DNA of 64,000 nucleotides, taken from NCBI GenBank assembly GCA_030427145.1, contig JAUHWT010000021.1, positions 27,798-91,797 on the forward strand, in the 5' to 3' direction. Origin of the DNA: Alphaproteobacteria bacterium (lineage in GTDB: Bacteria; Pseudomonadota; Alphaproteobacteria; Rhodobacterales; Rhodobacteraceae). Both the position numbers and the translations under genes were made by a program. The notes below the pieces were generated by a model. That model did no database searches. It saw nothing but the letters and a program-made list of their open reading frames with translations, and had not been told where the DNA came from. This document shows, piece by piece, positions 8,664 to 17,669 of the stretch; position 1 is the stretch's first letter, and the number at the start of each line of letters is the position of its first letter.

Positions 8664-9938
8664 CTACTGCATGAGGTTCGTGAGTTCCTGCTGGATCTGT
8701 GCGACCGCATCCTCGCCAGAAAAATACCCGTGTACCGCCGGCACGATGATGTTCAGCGCCGTGTCATAGGTCGGTGAGGCAACACCGGTGATCGTGGTCT
8801 GCGGATCGAATGCAGCATTCCCGGCCAGCGACGCATAGGTGGAATTGGGTTCCATACCCTTATACTCGTCGCTTTCCGCAACCGGTTTGTATGCCGGAAT
8901 ATGACCTGCGTCAGCCCAGCGAATGGCGTTCTTTTCCATCCAGCCGATTACAGTCATCACGGCTGCCCGTTTCTCACCGGAAATGGTGTCGTCCCCCTCA
9001 TTGGGAATTGCAAATGCATGGGAGTCAGCCCATGTGGCCTCACTTCCCATCAAAGGCGGCATTTCCACTGCGCCCCACTCGTAGCCGAGCGTGCCTTTGG
9101 ACTGCATGTCGTTCATGGTGGGAACTTCCCAGACACCGTTCATCTGGAAGGCGCTCTGACCGGACGTAAACAGCGCAACCGACGCCTCATATTCCGCCAG
9201 CTCCGGCGTGTATCCGTTTTCGCGCCAGCCGGCCATGGTATTGATGGCATTCGCGGCTTTTTCGGCGTTATCGCCAGGCAGGATCTCTCCATCGACGATA
9301 AAATCGCCACCCTGCTGCTTCAGCAGCGTGTAGAAAACGCGCCAGGTGCCGCCGTCACCGCCGGTTTGGTAGGACAGTGGCGTCTCTACGCCCTGCTCTT
9401 TCAGCCATGCCAATGCGCCCTCAAAATCCTCCAGCGTATCCAGGCCGGTCAGGTTTCCGTCCGCATCCAGATAGTCCGAGCCCGCCAGCATGTCCGCATT
9501 GTAGTAGAGAACGATCGCATGAATATCGAAAGGCACAGCGTAGAGTCCGCCATCGAACGTTGCCGCGCCAATGCTGCTTTCGAAAAAATCATCAACCGAT
9601 ATACCGCCGTTTTCGAGGTCCTCCGCTGTGATCTCCGAAAGCACACCCTCTTCCATCGCCAGCGGTGCACGGGACAGGTGGTAGGTCATCACATCCGGCC
9701 CCTCCCCCACTGCGGCGGACGTACGTACCTTGGTGTAGAACGGCACACCCCATTCGAGCGTCGTTCCCGAAATCTGGATATCCGGATGTTCCGCATTGAA
9801 ATCCTCAATCAGGGCTTTCATGCGAACACCGTCTCCTCCGCTCAGAAAGTCCCACCAGACCACTTCCGTCTGTGCAAGAGCAGGCATGGCAACAAGACTA
9901 AGGGCCGTTGCCGTCAAAAGGCTGTTCACGTTTTTCAT
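8664..9938 (-). CDS. Extracellular sugar-binding protein of ABC importer (family 1, AraN-like)
   Basis: A 424-residue protein. The start MKNVNSLLTATALSL is chosen because it gives a Sec signal peptide ending at ALA-Q and follows GGGAGG. The mature protein begins TEVVWWDFLSGGDGVRMK and continues with VPFYTKVRTSAAVGEGPDV, the pattern of family 1 solute-binding proteins for oligosaccharides. Located between the ATPase and permease genes and in one operon with a GH51 arabinofuranosidase, it probably binds arabino-oligosaccharides or arabinoxylan fragments in the periplasm. The substrate is inferred from neighbours only. Confidence 0.9.
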   Translation of the reverse strand: MKNVNSLLTATALSLVAMPALAQTEVVWWDFLSGGDGVRMKALIEDFNAEHPDIQISGTTLEWGVPFYTKVRTSAAVGEGPDVMTYHLSRAPLAMEEGVLSEITAEDLENGGISVDDFFESSIGAATFDGGLYAVPFDIHAIVLYYNADMLAGSDYLDADGNLTGLDTLEDFEGALAWLKEQGVETPLSYQTGGDGGTWRVFYTLLKQQGGDFIVDGEILPGDNAEKAANAINTMAGWRENGYTPELAEYEASVALFTSGQSAFQMNGVWEVPTMNDMQSKGTLGYEWGAVEMPPLMGSEATWADSHAFAIPNEGDDTISGEKRAAVMTVIGWMEKNAIRWADAGHIPAYKPVAESDEYKGMEPNSTYASLAGNAAFDPQTTITGVASPTYDTALNIIVPAVHGYFSGEDAVAQIQQELTNLMQ

Positions 9939-10008
9939 GTTTTTCCTCCCGTTTTGACCGCCGTCTACCAGGTTGGCGGTCAGGTCCAAAGCGCGGTGCT
10001 TTCCGCAC

Positions 10009-11085
10009 CTATCGCAGCCGCTGGCCTTTCTCGTCGAAAGCCAGGACATTCGCAGGGTCGGCTGTCACGCCGACGTTCTTTCCGTCCAGCCGGTCACGGG
10101 ATCCGTGCCGCTCGACGATGATTTCGGTGCCGTCCGCTATGCGTGAATAGAGGTAGGACACATCGCCAAGCTCCTCCGCCACCTCAACACGCACCGGCAT
10201 GCCATCATCGGACAGTTTCAGGTGCTCCGGGCGAATTCCGATTGAGATCCGCTCACCCGGCGACAGCCTGCTTTGTGTCAGTGCCACTCTCCAAGTATGG
10301 GCCACTTCACCCAGCGTCCGCGCAGCGACACTCCCGCCTTCGACGGAGACGACTTCGGCCGGCAGAAAGTTCATTGATGGGCTGCCAATGAACCCCGCCA
10401 CGAAGCGGTTGTCGGGATTGTCGTAAAGTTCAAGCGGCGCGCCGGCCTGCTGGACAATACCATCTTTCAGGACAAAAATCTTGTCAGCCAGTGTCATGGC
10501 TTCGACCTGATCATGTGTCACATAGATCATGGTCGCACCGATCTGCCGGTGCAGACGTGTCAGCTCAAGCCGCATCTGAACGCGCAGTTCAGCATCCAGG
10601 TTCGACAGCGGTTCGTCAAACAGAAACACCTCGGGCTTGCGCACGATCGCACGGCCAATTGCAACCCTTTGACGCTGACCACCGGACAGCTGGGAGGGTT
10701 TCTTGTCCAGCTGTTCCTCAAGTTTCAGAATGCGCGCCGCTTCATGCACGATTTCACGGGTCCTGGCCTTCGGCGTCCGCGCCAGGCTCAGACTGAACGC
10801 CATGTTGTCGAAAACATTCAGGTGCGGATAGAGGGCGTATGACTGGAACACCATCGCGACACCGCGCTCCGCCGGTTCCACCTGGGTGACGTCGCGACCG
10901 GCAATCTCAATCGTCCCGCTTGTCGTTTCCTCGAGGCCCGCGATCATGCGCAACAGCGTCGACTTTCCGCACCCCGACGGTCCGACGAAAACCGCGAAAC
11001 TACCCGGCGGGATGTCCATCGACACGTCCCGGATTACCTCGAAGGCGCCAAACTCCTTGCTTACGTTGTGAAGACGAACCCCCAT
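10009..11085 (-). CDS. Sugar ABC transporter ATPase, UgpC/MsmX type
   Basis: A 358-residue ATPase with Walker A GPSGCGKST (about residues 35-43), Q-loop VFQSYALYPHL, signature LSGGQRQRVAIGRAIV, Walker B VFLFDEPLSNLDAEL and H-loop VTHDQVEAMT. The C-terminal 120 residues form the TOBE/OB extension seen in CUT1 sugar importers (RISIGIRPEHLKLSDDG). It energises the MalF/MalG pair. It begins 10 bases after the arabinofuranosidase stop, consistent with one transcript. Confidence 0.93.
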   Translation of the reverse strand: MGVRLHNVSKEFGAFEVIRDVSMDIPPGSFAVFVGPSGCGKSTLLRMIAGLEETTSGTIEIAGRDVTQVEPAERGVAMVFQSYALYPHLNVFDNMAFSLSLARTPKARTREIVHEAARILKLEEQLDKKPSQLSGGQRQRVAIGRAIVRKPEVFLFDEPLSNLDAELRVQMRLELTRLHRQIGATMIYVTHDQVEAMTLADKIFVLKDGIVQQAGAPLELYDNPDNRFVAGFIGSPSMNFLPAEVVSVEGGSVAARTLGEVAHTWRVALTQSRLSPGERISIGIRPEHLKLSDDGMPVRVEVAEELGDVSYLYSRIADGTEIIVERHGSRDRLDGKNVGVTADPANVLAFDEKGQRLR

Positions 11086-11094
11086 GACTGCCCC

Positions 11095-12606
11095 TCACGT
11101 TACGCTCAACCGTACCACATGATACGATAGCGGAGAGATGCTGCCCTTGAGTGCGCCATCCTCAACGCCGAGACCGTCGCCCTTGCCGGGAACAACCCGA
11201 TCCGGGTCGGCACCACTATTACCCACCAGCAGCTCATGCCCTTCCATGGACAGATGCTCGATCAAACGCGCCCCGGCAAAGCCCGTGAGGCTCACGTCCA
11301 GTTCCGCCGCCTCATCGAGATGACGGTTCACCATGAACAGTGTCACAATGTCCGTCCCGGGATCGTGGACACCCGCCACATCCAGGTACTTTACATCATC
11401 TGCGACACGACAGTCATAGGTTGGCGCATCCACTCCAACATTGAGAGCGGTACCACGACCATACAGCGAAGCGAACTGGTAGGGATAGTAGATCGTCTGA
11501 CGCCAGGCCGGTCCGCCCTTCTCTGCCCGGATCGGCGCGATCACGTTCACCAACTGCGCGATACACGCAATCCGTACACGGTCAGAGCGTCGAATAAACT
11601 CGTTGAGCAGACATGCCACAAAAAGCGCGTCCTCAAAGTTGTAAGTCTCCTCAAGCAGCGCCGGCGCCTCGGGCCAGTCCCATTCGCGAATGCGACGCCC
11701 GTCCTCCTCGCGCTCGTGATACCAGACGTTCCACTCATCAAAGCAGATGAACACATCGTTCTTGGCCCGCTTCTTCGCCTTCACGTAATCAATCGCGCCT
11801 GCAATTGTCTGGATGTACCGCCCGGTTTCCTCAACCTTGCCGAAGAAATTCAGTGTATCCCGGCTCCTGTTGCCGAAATATTTGTGCAGGGAGATGTAAT
11901 CTACGTTCTCGTAACACTCCTCAAGGACCTGACGCTCCCATTCCGGATAGCTCGGCATCCCGTCATTGGATGATCCGCACACCACGGTCTCAATCGACCG
12001 GTCAAAACCCTTGAACGCCTTTGCCGTTTCGTTGGCCAGGCGCCCATATTCAACCGCCTTCTTGTGGCCAATCTGCCAGGGTCCGTCCATCTCGTTACCA
12101 AGACACCACATCTTGACGTCATAGGGATTTTCCACACCGTGGCTGCGACGCAGATCGCTCCATGTCGTACCACCGGGGAAATTCGTGTATTCGAGGAAGT
12201 TGCGCGCCTCATCAAGGCCGCGGGAGCCCAGATTTACCGCAAGCATCATTTCAATGCCGGCCATTTCGGACCACCTGGCAAATTCGTTGATGCCGACCTG
12301 ATTGGTTTCTTTGGTCCGCCACGCCAGATCAAGCCGGACCGGACGCTGATCCTTTGGGCCGATCCCGTCCTCCCAGTTATAGGCACTGACGAAGTTGCCA
12401 CCAGGATAGCGGATCGCCGGAATTTTCAGATCCTGGACGAACTGCAGAACGTCCTGCCGGAAGCCGTCCTCATCGGCCTGCGGATGACCAGGCTCGTAAA
12501 TGCCACCATAGATGGCCCGCCCCATATGTTCGATGAACGCCGAATAAAGCCGGTCATCAATGCTGCCAATCTGAAAATCCCGATGAACGGACACACGCGC
12601 CTTCAT
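11095..12606 (-). CDS. abfA: Alpha-N-arabinofuranosidase, GH51
   Basis: A 503-residue cytoplasmic enzyme without a signal peptide. The GH51 landmarks are RYPGGNFVSAYNWEDGIGP, the acid/base E172 in CLGNEMDG and the nucleophile E291 in ICFDEWNVWY; positions and spacing agree with known GH51 enzymes. It releases L-arabinose from arabinan or arabinoxylan oligosaccharides by a retaining mechanism. The ATG at 12606 follows a G-rich Shine-Dalgarno; an in-frame TTG one codon upstream is ignored. It is the first gene of the operon, whose promoter region contains a perfect palindrome. Confidence in the family is high. Confidence 0.95.
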   Translation of the reverse strand: MKARVSVHRDFQIGSIDDRLYSAFIEHMGRAIYGGIYEPGHPQADEDGFRQDVLQFVQDLKIPAIRYPGGNFVSAYNWEDGIGPKDQRPVRLDLAWRTKETNQVGINEFARWSEMAGIEMMLAVNLGSRGLDEARNFLEYTNFPGGTTWSDLRRSHGVENPYDVKMWCLGNEMDGPWQIGHKKAVEYGRLANETAKAFKGFDRSIETVVCGSSNDGMPSYPEWERQVLEECYENVDYISLHKYFGNRSRDTLNFFGKVEETGRYIQTIAGAIDYVKAKKRAKNDVFICFDEWNVWYHEREEDGRRIREWDWPEAPALLEETYNFEDALFVACLLNEFIRRSDRVRIACIAQLVNVIAPIRAEKGGPAWRQTIYYPYQFASLYGRGTALNVGVDAPTYDCRVADDVKYLDVAGVHDPGTDIVTLFMVNRHLDEAAELDVSLTGFAGARLIEHLSMEGHELLVGNSGADPDRVVPGKGDGLGVEDGALKGSISPLSYHVVRLSVT

Positions 12607-12636
12607 CAATCCCCCCTTTTATCTGTATTCATTTTT

Positions 12637-12650
12637 TCGGTTTAAACCGA
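12637..12650. promoter_or_regulatory. Candidate operator palindrome before the arabinofuranosidase operon
   Basis: TCGGTTTAAACCGA is a perfect 14-base palindrome 30 bases upstream of the abfA start, flanked by T runs. It lies between abfA and the end of the ArsR-type regulator gene, where an operator for that regulator would be expected. TTGTGATACAA-like AT-rich sequence follows. Confidence 0.55.
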
Positions 12651-12726
12651 TTTTTGTGATACAAAACGCATGAGGGGCCGTCTGTCAACACTTTTGTAAA
12701 GCCAACTTCAACCTGCGGCGCAGTAC

Positions 12727-13656
12727 TCAGTCCTTGGCGCTAAGCCTCAAAACGATATCCTGGTCATAGTTGCCAAACCCGCGCCCGAAGACGTTGATCC
12801 CACCAGGATGCCGGGCCTCGGCCTTGACCTCGATCCTCACGCGAACCGATCTGTGCTGATCCAGTCCAAGGTCCGCAACCGTGACCGAAGAGATCATCTG
12901 ACCGTCCACAAACGAGCCTTTGTCGGTGACCGTCCAGGACTTGAGCATGCCGTACTGGGACCCGCTCAGCTTCCACCAGTCAGGCGTATAGACCCCCCGT
13001 TTGTCCCCGAAATCTCCAGGCGACGTCCAGGGACCAAGCTCCACTCCATTTATCGAAACAGAAATGTCCGATGGCCAGTCCGTGTGAGTACCTGGCACCT
13101 CTGAACTCACCTCCATCGAGAACTCAACCTTGCCAATATCCATCGCCTTGATCTTGGCGTTGTTTGGAAACTGATATTCCACATAACCGCTTGTAAACCA
13201 TAGCAAAGCCGCCTTCATGCGTTCCGGATCCATGAACGTCTCCGGCACATCCAGAAGCCCGATGACCCCCTCGGGAGAGCAGATTCCGCATGGGCCTGAA
13301 ACCGAACAGTTGGTGTAAAGACCCAGCGGCATGGACACCTCAATCGAACGGTTTTCCAGCCTCTCGGACGCCTTCTGATAGGACACAATCAGCTCGTCGT
13401 AGCGGGCGTGACAGATTTTTTGACTGCCCTTTTTGGCCTTGATCGATTCCGTACGGATCAGCCCGGCGTCTTCCAGAATTTGAATGTTTGAGGATACCGA
13501 CGACTGCGGCAGGCCCAGACGGGTCGCGATCTCATTTACATTGAGCCCACCCTGCCGATGCAGCACCTTCAGGATCCGAACACGAACCTCGGAGGCCGCA
13601 GCCCTGAGGACAGCAAAATCCTCCTCCGCATCAACCAATAAAAACCGCTGTGCCAT
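12727..13656 (-). CDS. ArsR-type HTH transcriptional regulator with large C-terminal ligand domain
   Basis: A 309-residue protein. Residues about 15-75 form an ArsR winged helix (RVRILKVLHRQGGLNVNEIATRLGLPQSSVSSNIQILEDAGLI). The remaining 230 residues are far longer than a metal-sensing ArsR and contain beta-rich sequence and a cysteine group C117, C123 and C126 (NCSVSGPCGICSPEG), plus C82. The gene is immediately upstream of the arabinofuranosidase operon on the same strand, so it is probably the local sugar-responsive regulator. Whether the cysteines bind metal or only stabilise the fold cannot be told from sequence. Confidence 0.82.
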   Translation of the reverse strand: MAQRFLLVDAEEDFAVLRAAASEVRVRILKVLHRQGGLNVNEIATRLGLPQSSVSSNIQILEDAGLIRTESIKAKKGSQKICHARYDELIVSYQKASERLENRSIEVSMPLGLYTNCSVSGPCGICSPEGVIGLLDVPETFMDPERMKAALLWFTSGYVEYQFPNNAKIKAMDIGKVEFSMEVSSEVPGTHTDWPSDISVSINGVELGPWTSPGDFGDKRGVYTPDWWKLSGSQYGMLKSWTVTDKGSFVDGQMISSVTVADLGLDQHRSVRVRIEVKAEARHPGGINVFGRGFGNYDQDIVLRLSAKD

Positions 13657-13780
13657 ATTTTTCCGCCTCTACCAATCAGGCGTTTATATCAGTTTTTTGG
13701 ATATGGACAAGTTGTGAAACGGAGTATGAAATTTAATCGGATACGCACCGAACGACCCGGCCTGCAAAATCATTCGGCAA

Positions 13781-14677
13781 CTACTTTGCCTGTGCCGCCA
13801 CGATCTCTTTCAGCCAGTCCAGAAAGACGGCCAGACGCCGCAACCCCGAGGCGCGTGTGAGGTAGAGCGCGGTCATGTCGAGCGGCTCGGCCGCAACCTC
13901 CCCGGGGAAAAGTTCGACCAGCCGGCCCGCTTTCAGATCCTCGGCAACCATGAAGTCGGAGAAGCGCGCGATGCCGCAACCGGCGACCACCAGCCGCCGG
14001 ACCGCTTCCCCGTTCGAAGCCTCCACCGCGGCAGGAACCTCGACGGGGCGCTCCATACCGCGGAACTCCAGCAGGTTGATATGTGTCGGTGCCGAGAACC
14101 GCACCTGCGCCAGTCGCGCGAGATCACCCGGCACCTCCGGCCATCCCTGCGCCTCGAGGTAGTGCGGGGCCGCGACGAGCTTCCACGGGGTCCGACCGAG
14201 GGGCCGCTTCAGCAGGTCACTGTCGTCCAGCGGCCCGAACCGGATGGCCACATCGGCATGGGCGCCGATCAGGTCGATCACGTCGTCGGTCATGTCGAAC
14301 CGCAGGCGGATCTCGGGATAGCGGGCCTGGAACTCGGGCAGGCGCGGCGCGATGGCATGCAGCATGAAGGGCACCGGCGCGTTGACACGCAAGGGACCGC
14401 GCGGGGTGCGCCCGTTTGTGCCCAGCTCCGCGAGCGCCTCTGCCCGGGCCAAAATGTCGCGCGCGGTGTCGAGGAAATCGCGCCCCTCGGGCGTCATCTC
14501 GATCATCCGGGTCGTGCGGCGCAGAAGCGTCACGCCAAGCTGCTGTTCCAGCCGGCTGACCGTTCGGCTGAGGGTTGAGGGCGCGACCCCCAGGCGCCTG
14601 GACGCCTCGGCAAAGCCGTTATCCTCGACGATCGCGACAAAGGCCGCCAGGTCCCGGGTCTGGGGTAATTCGTGCAT
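13781..14677 (-). CDS. LysR-family transcriptional regulator
   Basis: A 298-residue protein starting MHELPQTRDLAAFVAIVEDNGF. The N-terminal HTH reads EASRRLGVAPSTLSRTVSRLEQQLGVTLLRRTTR, followed by the substrate-binding domain (LRVNAPVPFMLHAIAPRLPEFQARYPEIRL). A start three codons further upstream also exists; the chosen one fits the family N-terminus. It is divergent from an MFS exporter gene with a 99-base gap. LysR regulators commonly control the divergent neighbour, so this protein probably controls the exporter, aldo/keto reductase and DJ-1 genes. Confidence 0.9.
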   Translation of the reverse strand: MHELPQTRDLAAFVAIVEDNGFAEASRRLGVAPSTLSRTVSRLEQQLGVTLLRRTTRMIEMTPEGRDFLDTARDILARAEALAELGTNGRTPRGPLRVNAPVPFMLHAIAPRLPEFQARYPEIRLRFDMTDDVIDLIGAHADVAIRFGPLDDSDLLKRPLGRTPWKLVAAPHYLEAQGWPEVPGDLARLAQVRFSAPTHINLLEFRGMERPVEVPAAVEASNGEAVRRLVVAGCGIARFSDFMVAEDLKAGRLVELFPGEVAAEPLDMTALYLTRASGLRRLAVFLDWLKEIVAAQAK

Positions 14678-14776
14678 CTCGCGCAATGGCCCTTTCCGTT
14701 ATCGTCTGTTAACGCAAAGGCTACGGCCTGCCATCTCTCCGGTCGAGACGAAAATTCCAATCCGGAGACCAAACCC

Positions 14777-15955
14777 ATGCCACTTGCCCTCTGGGCGCTG
14801 ACCATCAGCGCCTTTGCCGTCGGGACGACCGAGTTCGTCATCGTTGGCCTCATCCCCACCATCGCCGCAGATCTCGGCGTCTCGCTGCCCTCTGCCGGGC
14901 TCCTTGTCAGCCTCTACGCGCTTGGCGTTACCATAGGCGCACCGGTCCTGACCGCACTGGCCGGCAAGCTGCCGCGCAAGACGCTGCTGCTCGCACTTCT
15001 CACGTTGTTCATCGCCGGCAACGCCTTTGCCGCCGTTGCACCGGGCTATGGCAGTCTGATCGCGGCGCGTTTCATCACCGGGCTTGCCCACGGGGTCTTC
15101 TTCGCCATCGCCTCGACCATCGCGACCGATCTGGTGGAACGCGAGAAGGAGAGTTCGGCCATCGCCACGGTCTTCCTTGGCCTGACCGTTGCGCTTGTCA
15201 CCGGCGTGCCCATCGGCACGTGGATCGGCCAGACCTTCGGCTGGCAGTCAACCTTCCTCGGGGTTGTCGCCCTCGGCCTGATCGGCCTGATCGCAAGCGC
15301 CGTGCTGGTGCCCAATAACCTGCGCCGCGGCGATCCCCCGTCACTCAGGGCACAGATGCAGGTTCTGACCTCGCCGCGGTTGCTGCTTGTCTACCTGATC
15401 ACTGCGGTGGGCTATGGCGGCAACTTCATAGCTTTCACCTATCTCGCGCCGATGCTGACGGATGTGACGGGCCTGTCGGCCGGAGCGGTCAGCCTCGTAA
15501 TCCTGCTCTACGGCGCCTCCGTGGCGGCGGGCAACATCCTCGGCGGCAAACTGGCCGACCGGGCCGGCCCGGTCCCGGCACTGACACTAATCTTCGCGGG
15601 ACTCGCGGCGTCTCTCGCAGCACTTGGTCTTGCGCTCGCCTCGCCTGTCGCAGCGATCGCCGTCGTGGCGGTCTGGGGTGGCTTTGCCTTCGCCAACGTG
15701 CCGCCGCTGCAGAGTTACACCGTCGCCATCGCGCGCGAGGTCGCGCCCGGCGCGGTCGACGTGGCCTCGGGCCTCAATATCGGTGCGTTCAACCTCGGCA
15801 TCGCCGTGGGCGCCTGGACCGGTGGTCTCGTGGTCGATGGCATCGGCCTCGCCGCGACGCCCTTCATCGGTGCCGTGGTCGTCGTCGCCGGCATCGCGCT
15901 GGTCCGGGTGTCCGGTGGCCTGGCCAGGAGCAGCCACCCGGTCGCCGCCGGGTGA
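14777..15955 (+). CDS. MFS transporter, drug/arabinose efflux type
   Basis: A 392-residue, 12-span membrane protein beginning MPLALWALTISAFAVGTTEFVIVGLIPTIA, the signature start of the DHA1 efflux group (AraJ/YdhP-like). It contains RKTLLLALL after span 2 and a GHG-containing span 4 (ITGLAHGVFFAIAS). The start follows CCGGAG at 14762-14767; a longer frame overlaps the divergent regulator. Members export drugs, sugars or other small molecules by proton antiport. The substrate is unknown. Confidence 0.9.
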   Translation: MPLALWALTISAFAVGTTEFVIVGLIPTIAADLGVSLPSAGLLVSLYALGVTIGAPVLTALAGKLPRKTLLLALLTLFIAGNAFAAVAPGYGSLIAARFITGLAHGVFFAIASTIATDLVEREKESSAIATVFLGLTVALVTGVPIGTWIGQTFGWQSTFLGVVALGLIGLIASAVLVPNNLRRGDPPSLRAQMQVLTSPRLLLVYLITAVGYGGNFIAFTYLAPMLTDVTGLSAGAVSLVILLYGASVAAGNILGGKLADRAGPVPALTLIFAGLAASLAALGLALASPVAAIAVVAVWGGFAFANVPPLQSYTVAIAREVAPGAVDVASGLNIGAFNLGIAVGAWTGGLVVDGIGLAATPFIGAVVVVAGIALVRVSGGLARSSHPVAAG

Positions 15956-15997
15956 CCGCGTCCGATTCCACATATGGCAAATGAAAGGAGCCCCTTC

Positions 15998-16099
15998 ATG
16001 AAACAGGTTCTGCGAACTTCACACCCCGCGGCGTGGAACCATCCCGCGCGGGCCGTTGTTCCGACCCCGACCACCCGCATCAAAAAGGACATGCTGTAA
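15998..16099 (+). CDS. 33-residue leader ORF coupled to aldo/keto reductase
   Basis: The frame MKQVLRTSHPAAW... to ...RIKKDML encodes 33 residues. It follows AAAGGAG at 15984-15990 with seven-base spacing, a better ribosome binding site than most genes here. Its stop TAA overlaps the ATG of the aldo/keto reductase (TAATG at 16097-16101), the arrangement of translational coupling. It is basic and proline-rich with no known domain. It may be a leader that loads ribosomes for the next gene or a real microprotein. Confidence 0.55.
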   Translation: MKQVLRTSHPAAWNHPARAVVPTPTTRIKKDML

Positions 16100-16923
16100 T
16101 GACGATCAAAACCATCGGCCCCGCCGCCATCCCGAACCTCGGCCTCGGCACGTTCAGGATGCCCGAAGGCGAGACGCGCGACATCGTCGCCGCCGCGCTT
16201 GCCGAGGGCTACCGGCATATCGACACCGCACAGGCCTATGGCAACGAGGAGGAAGTGGGCGCGGGGATCCGCGCCGCGGATGTGCCCCGGGACCAGGTCT
16301 TCGTAACCACCAAGATCCTGCCCGAGCATTTCGCCGCCGGTGATTTCCGCGCTGCCGCAGACCGCTCGCTGGCCGCGCTCGGCACGGATTACATAGACCT
16401 GCTCCTGCTGCACTGGCCCTCAAGCACGGTGCCGCTGTCGGAGACGCTGCCAGTGCTCGACGCCCTCATCGACGAGGGCAAGGTCCGCTTTGGCGGCGTT
16501 TCGAACTTCACGATCGCGCAACTAAAAGAGACTGAAAGCATTCTTAAGGCACCCCTTGCGGCGAACCAGATCGAGCTTCACCCGTTCGTGGATCAATCCA
16601 GGCTGCTTGCTTACATGGACGCGCGCAGCATTCCTTTTGAAGCCTACTCGCCGCTCGCCCAGGGGGCCGTGATGGAGGACGGGACGTTGAAGGAAATCGC
16701 TGACGCGCACGGCACCACACCGGCCGCCATCTCGGTGGCCTGGCTGCTCTCCAAACCGCTCGGCGTTGCCATTCCAAAGACCGCAAAAACGTCACGCCTT
16801 GCCGGCAACCTTGCCGCCGCTGAGATCAGCCTCACGGCTGACGAGATCGCGCGCATCGACGCCCTCGCGCGCCCGGACGGACGCATCGTCTCACCCAACG
16901 GGCTCGCGCCTGACTGGGACTGA
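16099..16923 (+). CDS. Aldo/keto reductase (2,5-diketo-D-gluconate reductase type)
   Basis: A 274-residue NADPH-dependent reductase with (beta/alpha)8 fold. Visible family sites are LGLGTFRM, DTAQAYGNEEEVG with the catalytic Asp and Tyr, the Lys in VTTKILP, the His in LLLLHWP, and the C-terminal cofactor loop IPKTAKTSRLAGN. It matches DkgB-like enzymes that reduce keto sugars, methylglyoxal or other reactive carbonyls. The start overlaps the stop of the leader ORF. Together with the DJ-1 gene downstream it suggests carbonyl detoxification. Confidence 0.9.
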   Translation: MTIKTIGPAAIPNLGLGTFRMPEGETRDIVAAALAEGYRHIDTAQAYGNEEEVGAGIRAADVPRDQVFVTTKILPEHFAAGDFRAAADRSLAALGTDYIDLLLLHWPSSTVPLSETLPVLDALIDEGKVRFGGVSNFTIAQLKETESILKAPLAANQIELHPFVDQSRLLAYMDARSIPFEAYSPLAQGAVMEDGTLKEIADAHGTTPAAISVAWLLSKPLGVAIPKTAKTSRLAGNLAAAEISLTADEIARIDALARPDGRIVSPNGLAPDWD

Positions 16924-16954
16924 CAATCAGAAAATAACACAAGGAGACACAGAC

Positions 16955-17626
16955 ATGTCGAAGATCCTCATTCTCTCCACCGCCCATGCTGCCCTCGGCG
17001 AGACGGGCAACAGGACAGGCGTCTGGCTCGAGGAACTGGCCGCCCCCTATTACGCCCTGAAGGATGCAGGTCACGAAATCACCGTCGCAACGCTGGGCGG
17101 AAAGCCCATCCCCGTGGATCCGAACTCGGAACCGCAGGGCGACGGCGCAGATGCCCGTTTCAAAAAAGACGGGGCCGCCATGGCGCTGCTCGACGCGCCC
17201 GCATCGCTCTCCGACCAGCAGCCTGCGGATTTCGATGCAGTCTTGATCCCCGGTGGCCACGGCGCAGTCTGGGACCTCGCCGCCTCCGACGAGGTGGCGC
17301 AGTTCCTGTCCGCCGCCTGGGAGCAGGGCAAGGTGCTCGCCTCGGTCTGCCACGGCCCGGCGGCCTTCGTCGGTGTCGAGGTGGGTGGCGAACCGCTCGT
17401 GAAGGGGCGCAAGGTCTCGGCCTTCACCGACAGCGAAGAGAAGGGCACCGGTCTCGAAACCGTCGTCCCCTTCCTCCTCGAGACCCGTCTGCGCGAGCTT
17501 GGCGCGGATTTCCAACCGGGTCCCGACATGGAACCGAAGGCGGTTCAGGACGGCCGCCTCATCAGCGGACAAAACCCGATGTCCTCCGACAGGGTGGCCG
17601 AGTTGTTGATCGCCCAGCTCGATTGA
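16955..17626 (+). CDS. DJ-1/PfpI family protein, Hsp31-like glyoxalase or amidotransferase-like
   Basis: A 223-residue protein starting MSKILILSTAHAALGETGNRTG, preceded by AAGGAG at 16941-16946. The nucleophile elbow is ASVCHGPAAF with C132, and the conserved Glu lies in WLEELAAPYYALKDAGHEIT. This is the Hsp31-like branch of DJ-1/PfpI, whose members act as glutathione-independent glyoxalases and chaperones. It lies 31 bases after the aldo/keto reductase in the same direction, supporting a shared role against reactive carbonyls. Confidence 0.88.
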   Translation: MSKILILSTAHAALGETGNRTGVWLEELAAPYYALKDAGHEITVATLGGKPIPVDPNSEPQGDGADARFKKDGAAMALLDAPASLSDQQPADFDAVLIPGGHGAVWDLAASDEVAQFLSAAWEQGKVLASVCHGPAAFVGVEVGGEPLVKGRKVSAFTDSEEKGTGLETVVPFLLETRLRELGADFQPGPDMEPKAVQDGRLISGQNPMSSDRVAELLIAQLD

Positions 17627-17639
17627 TACGACATTGCTG

Positions 17640-17669
17640 CCAGCCCGGCTGAGTGCGCCGCCGGGCTGG
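17640..17669 (+). terminator. Hairpin after the DJ-1 gene
   Basis: Perfect 10-base stem: CCAGCCCGGC at 17640-17649 and GCCGGGCTGG at 17660-17669, with a 10-base loop, 13 bases after the stop codon. No T tract follows, so it may need Rho or act as an mRNA end protector. Confidence 0.6.
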
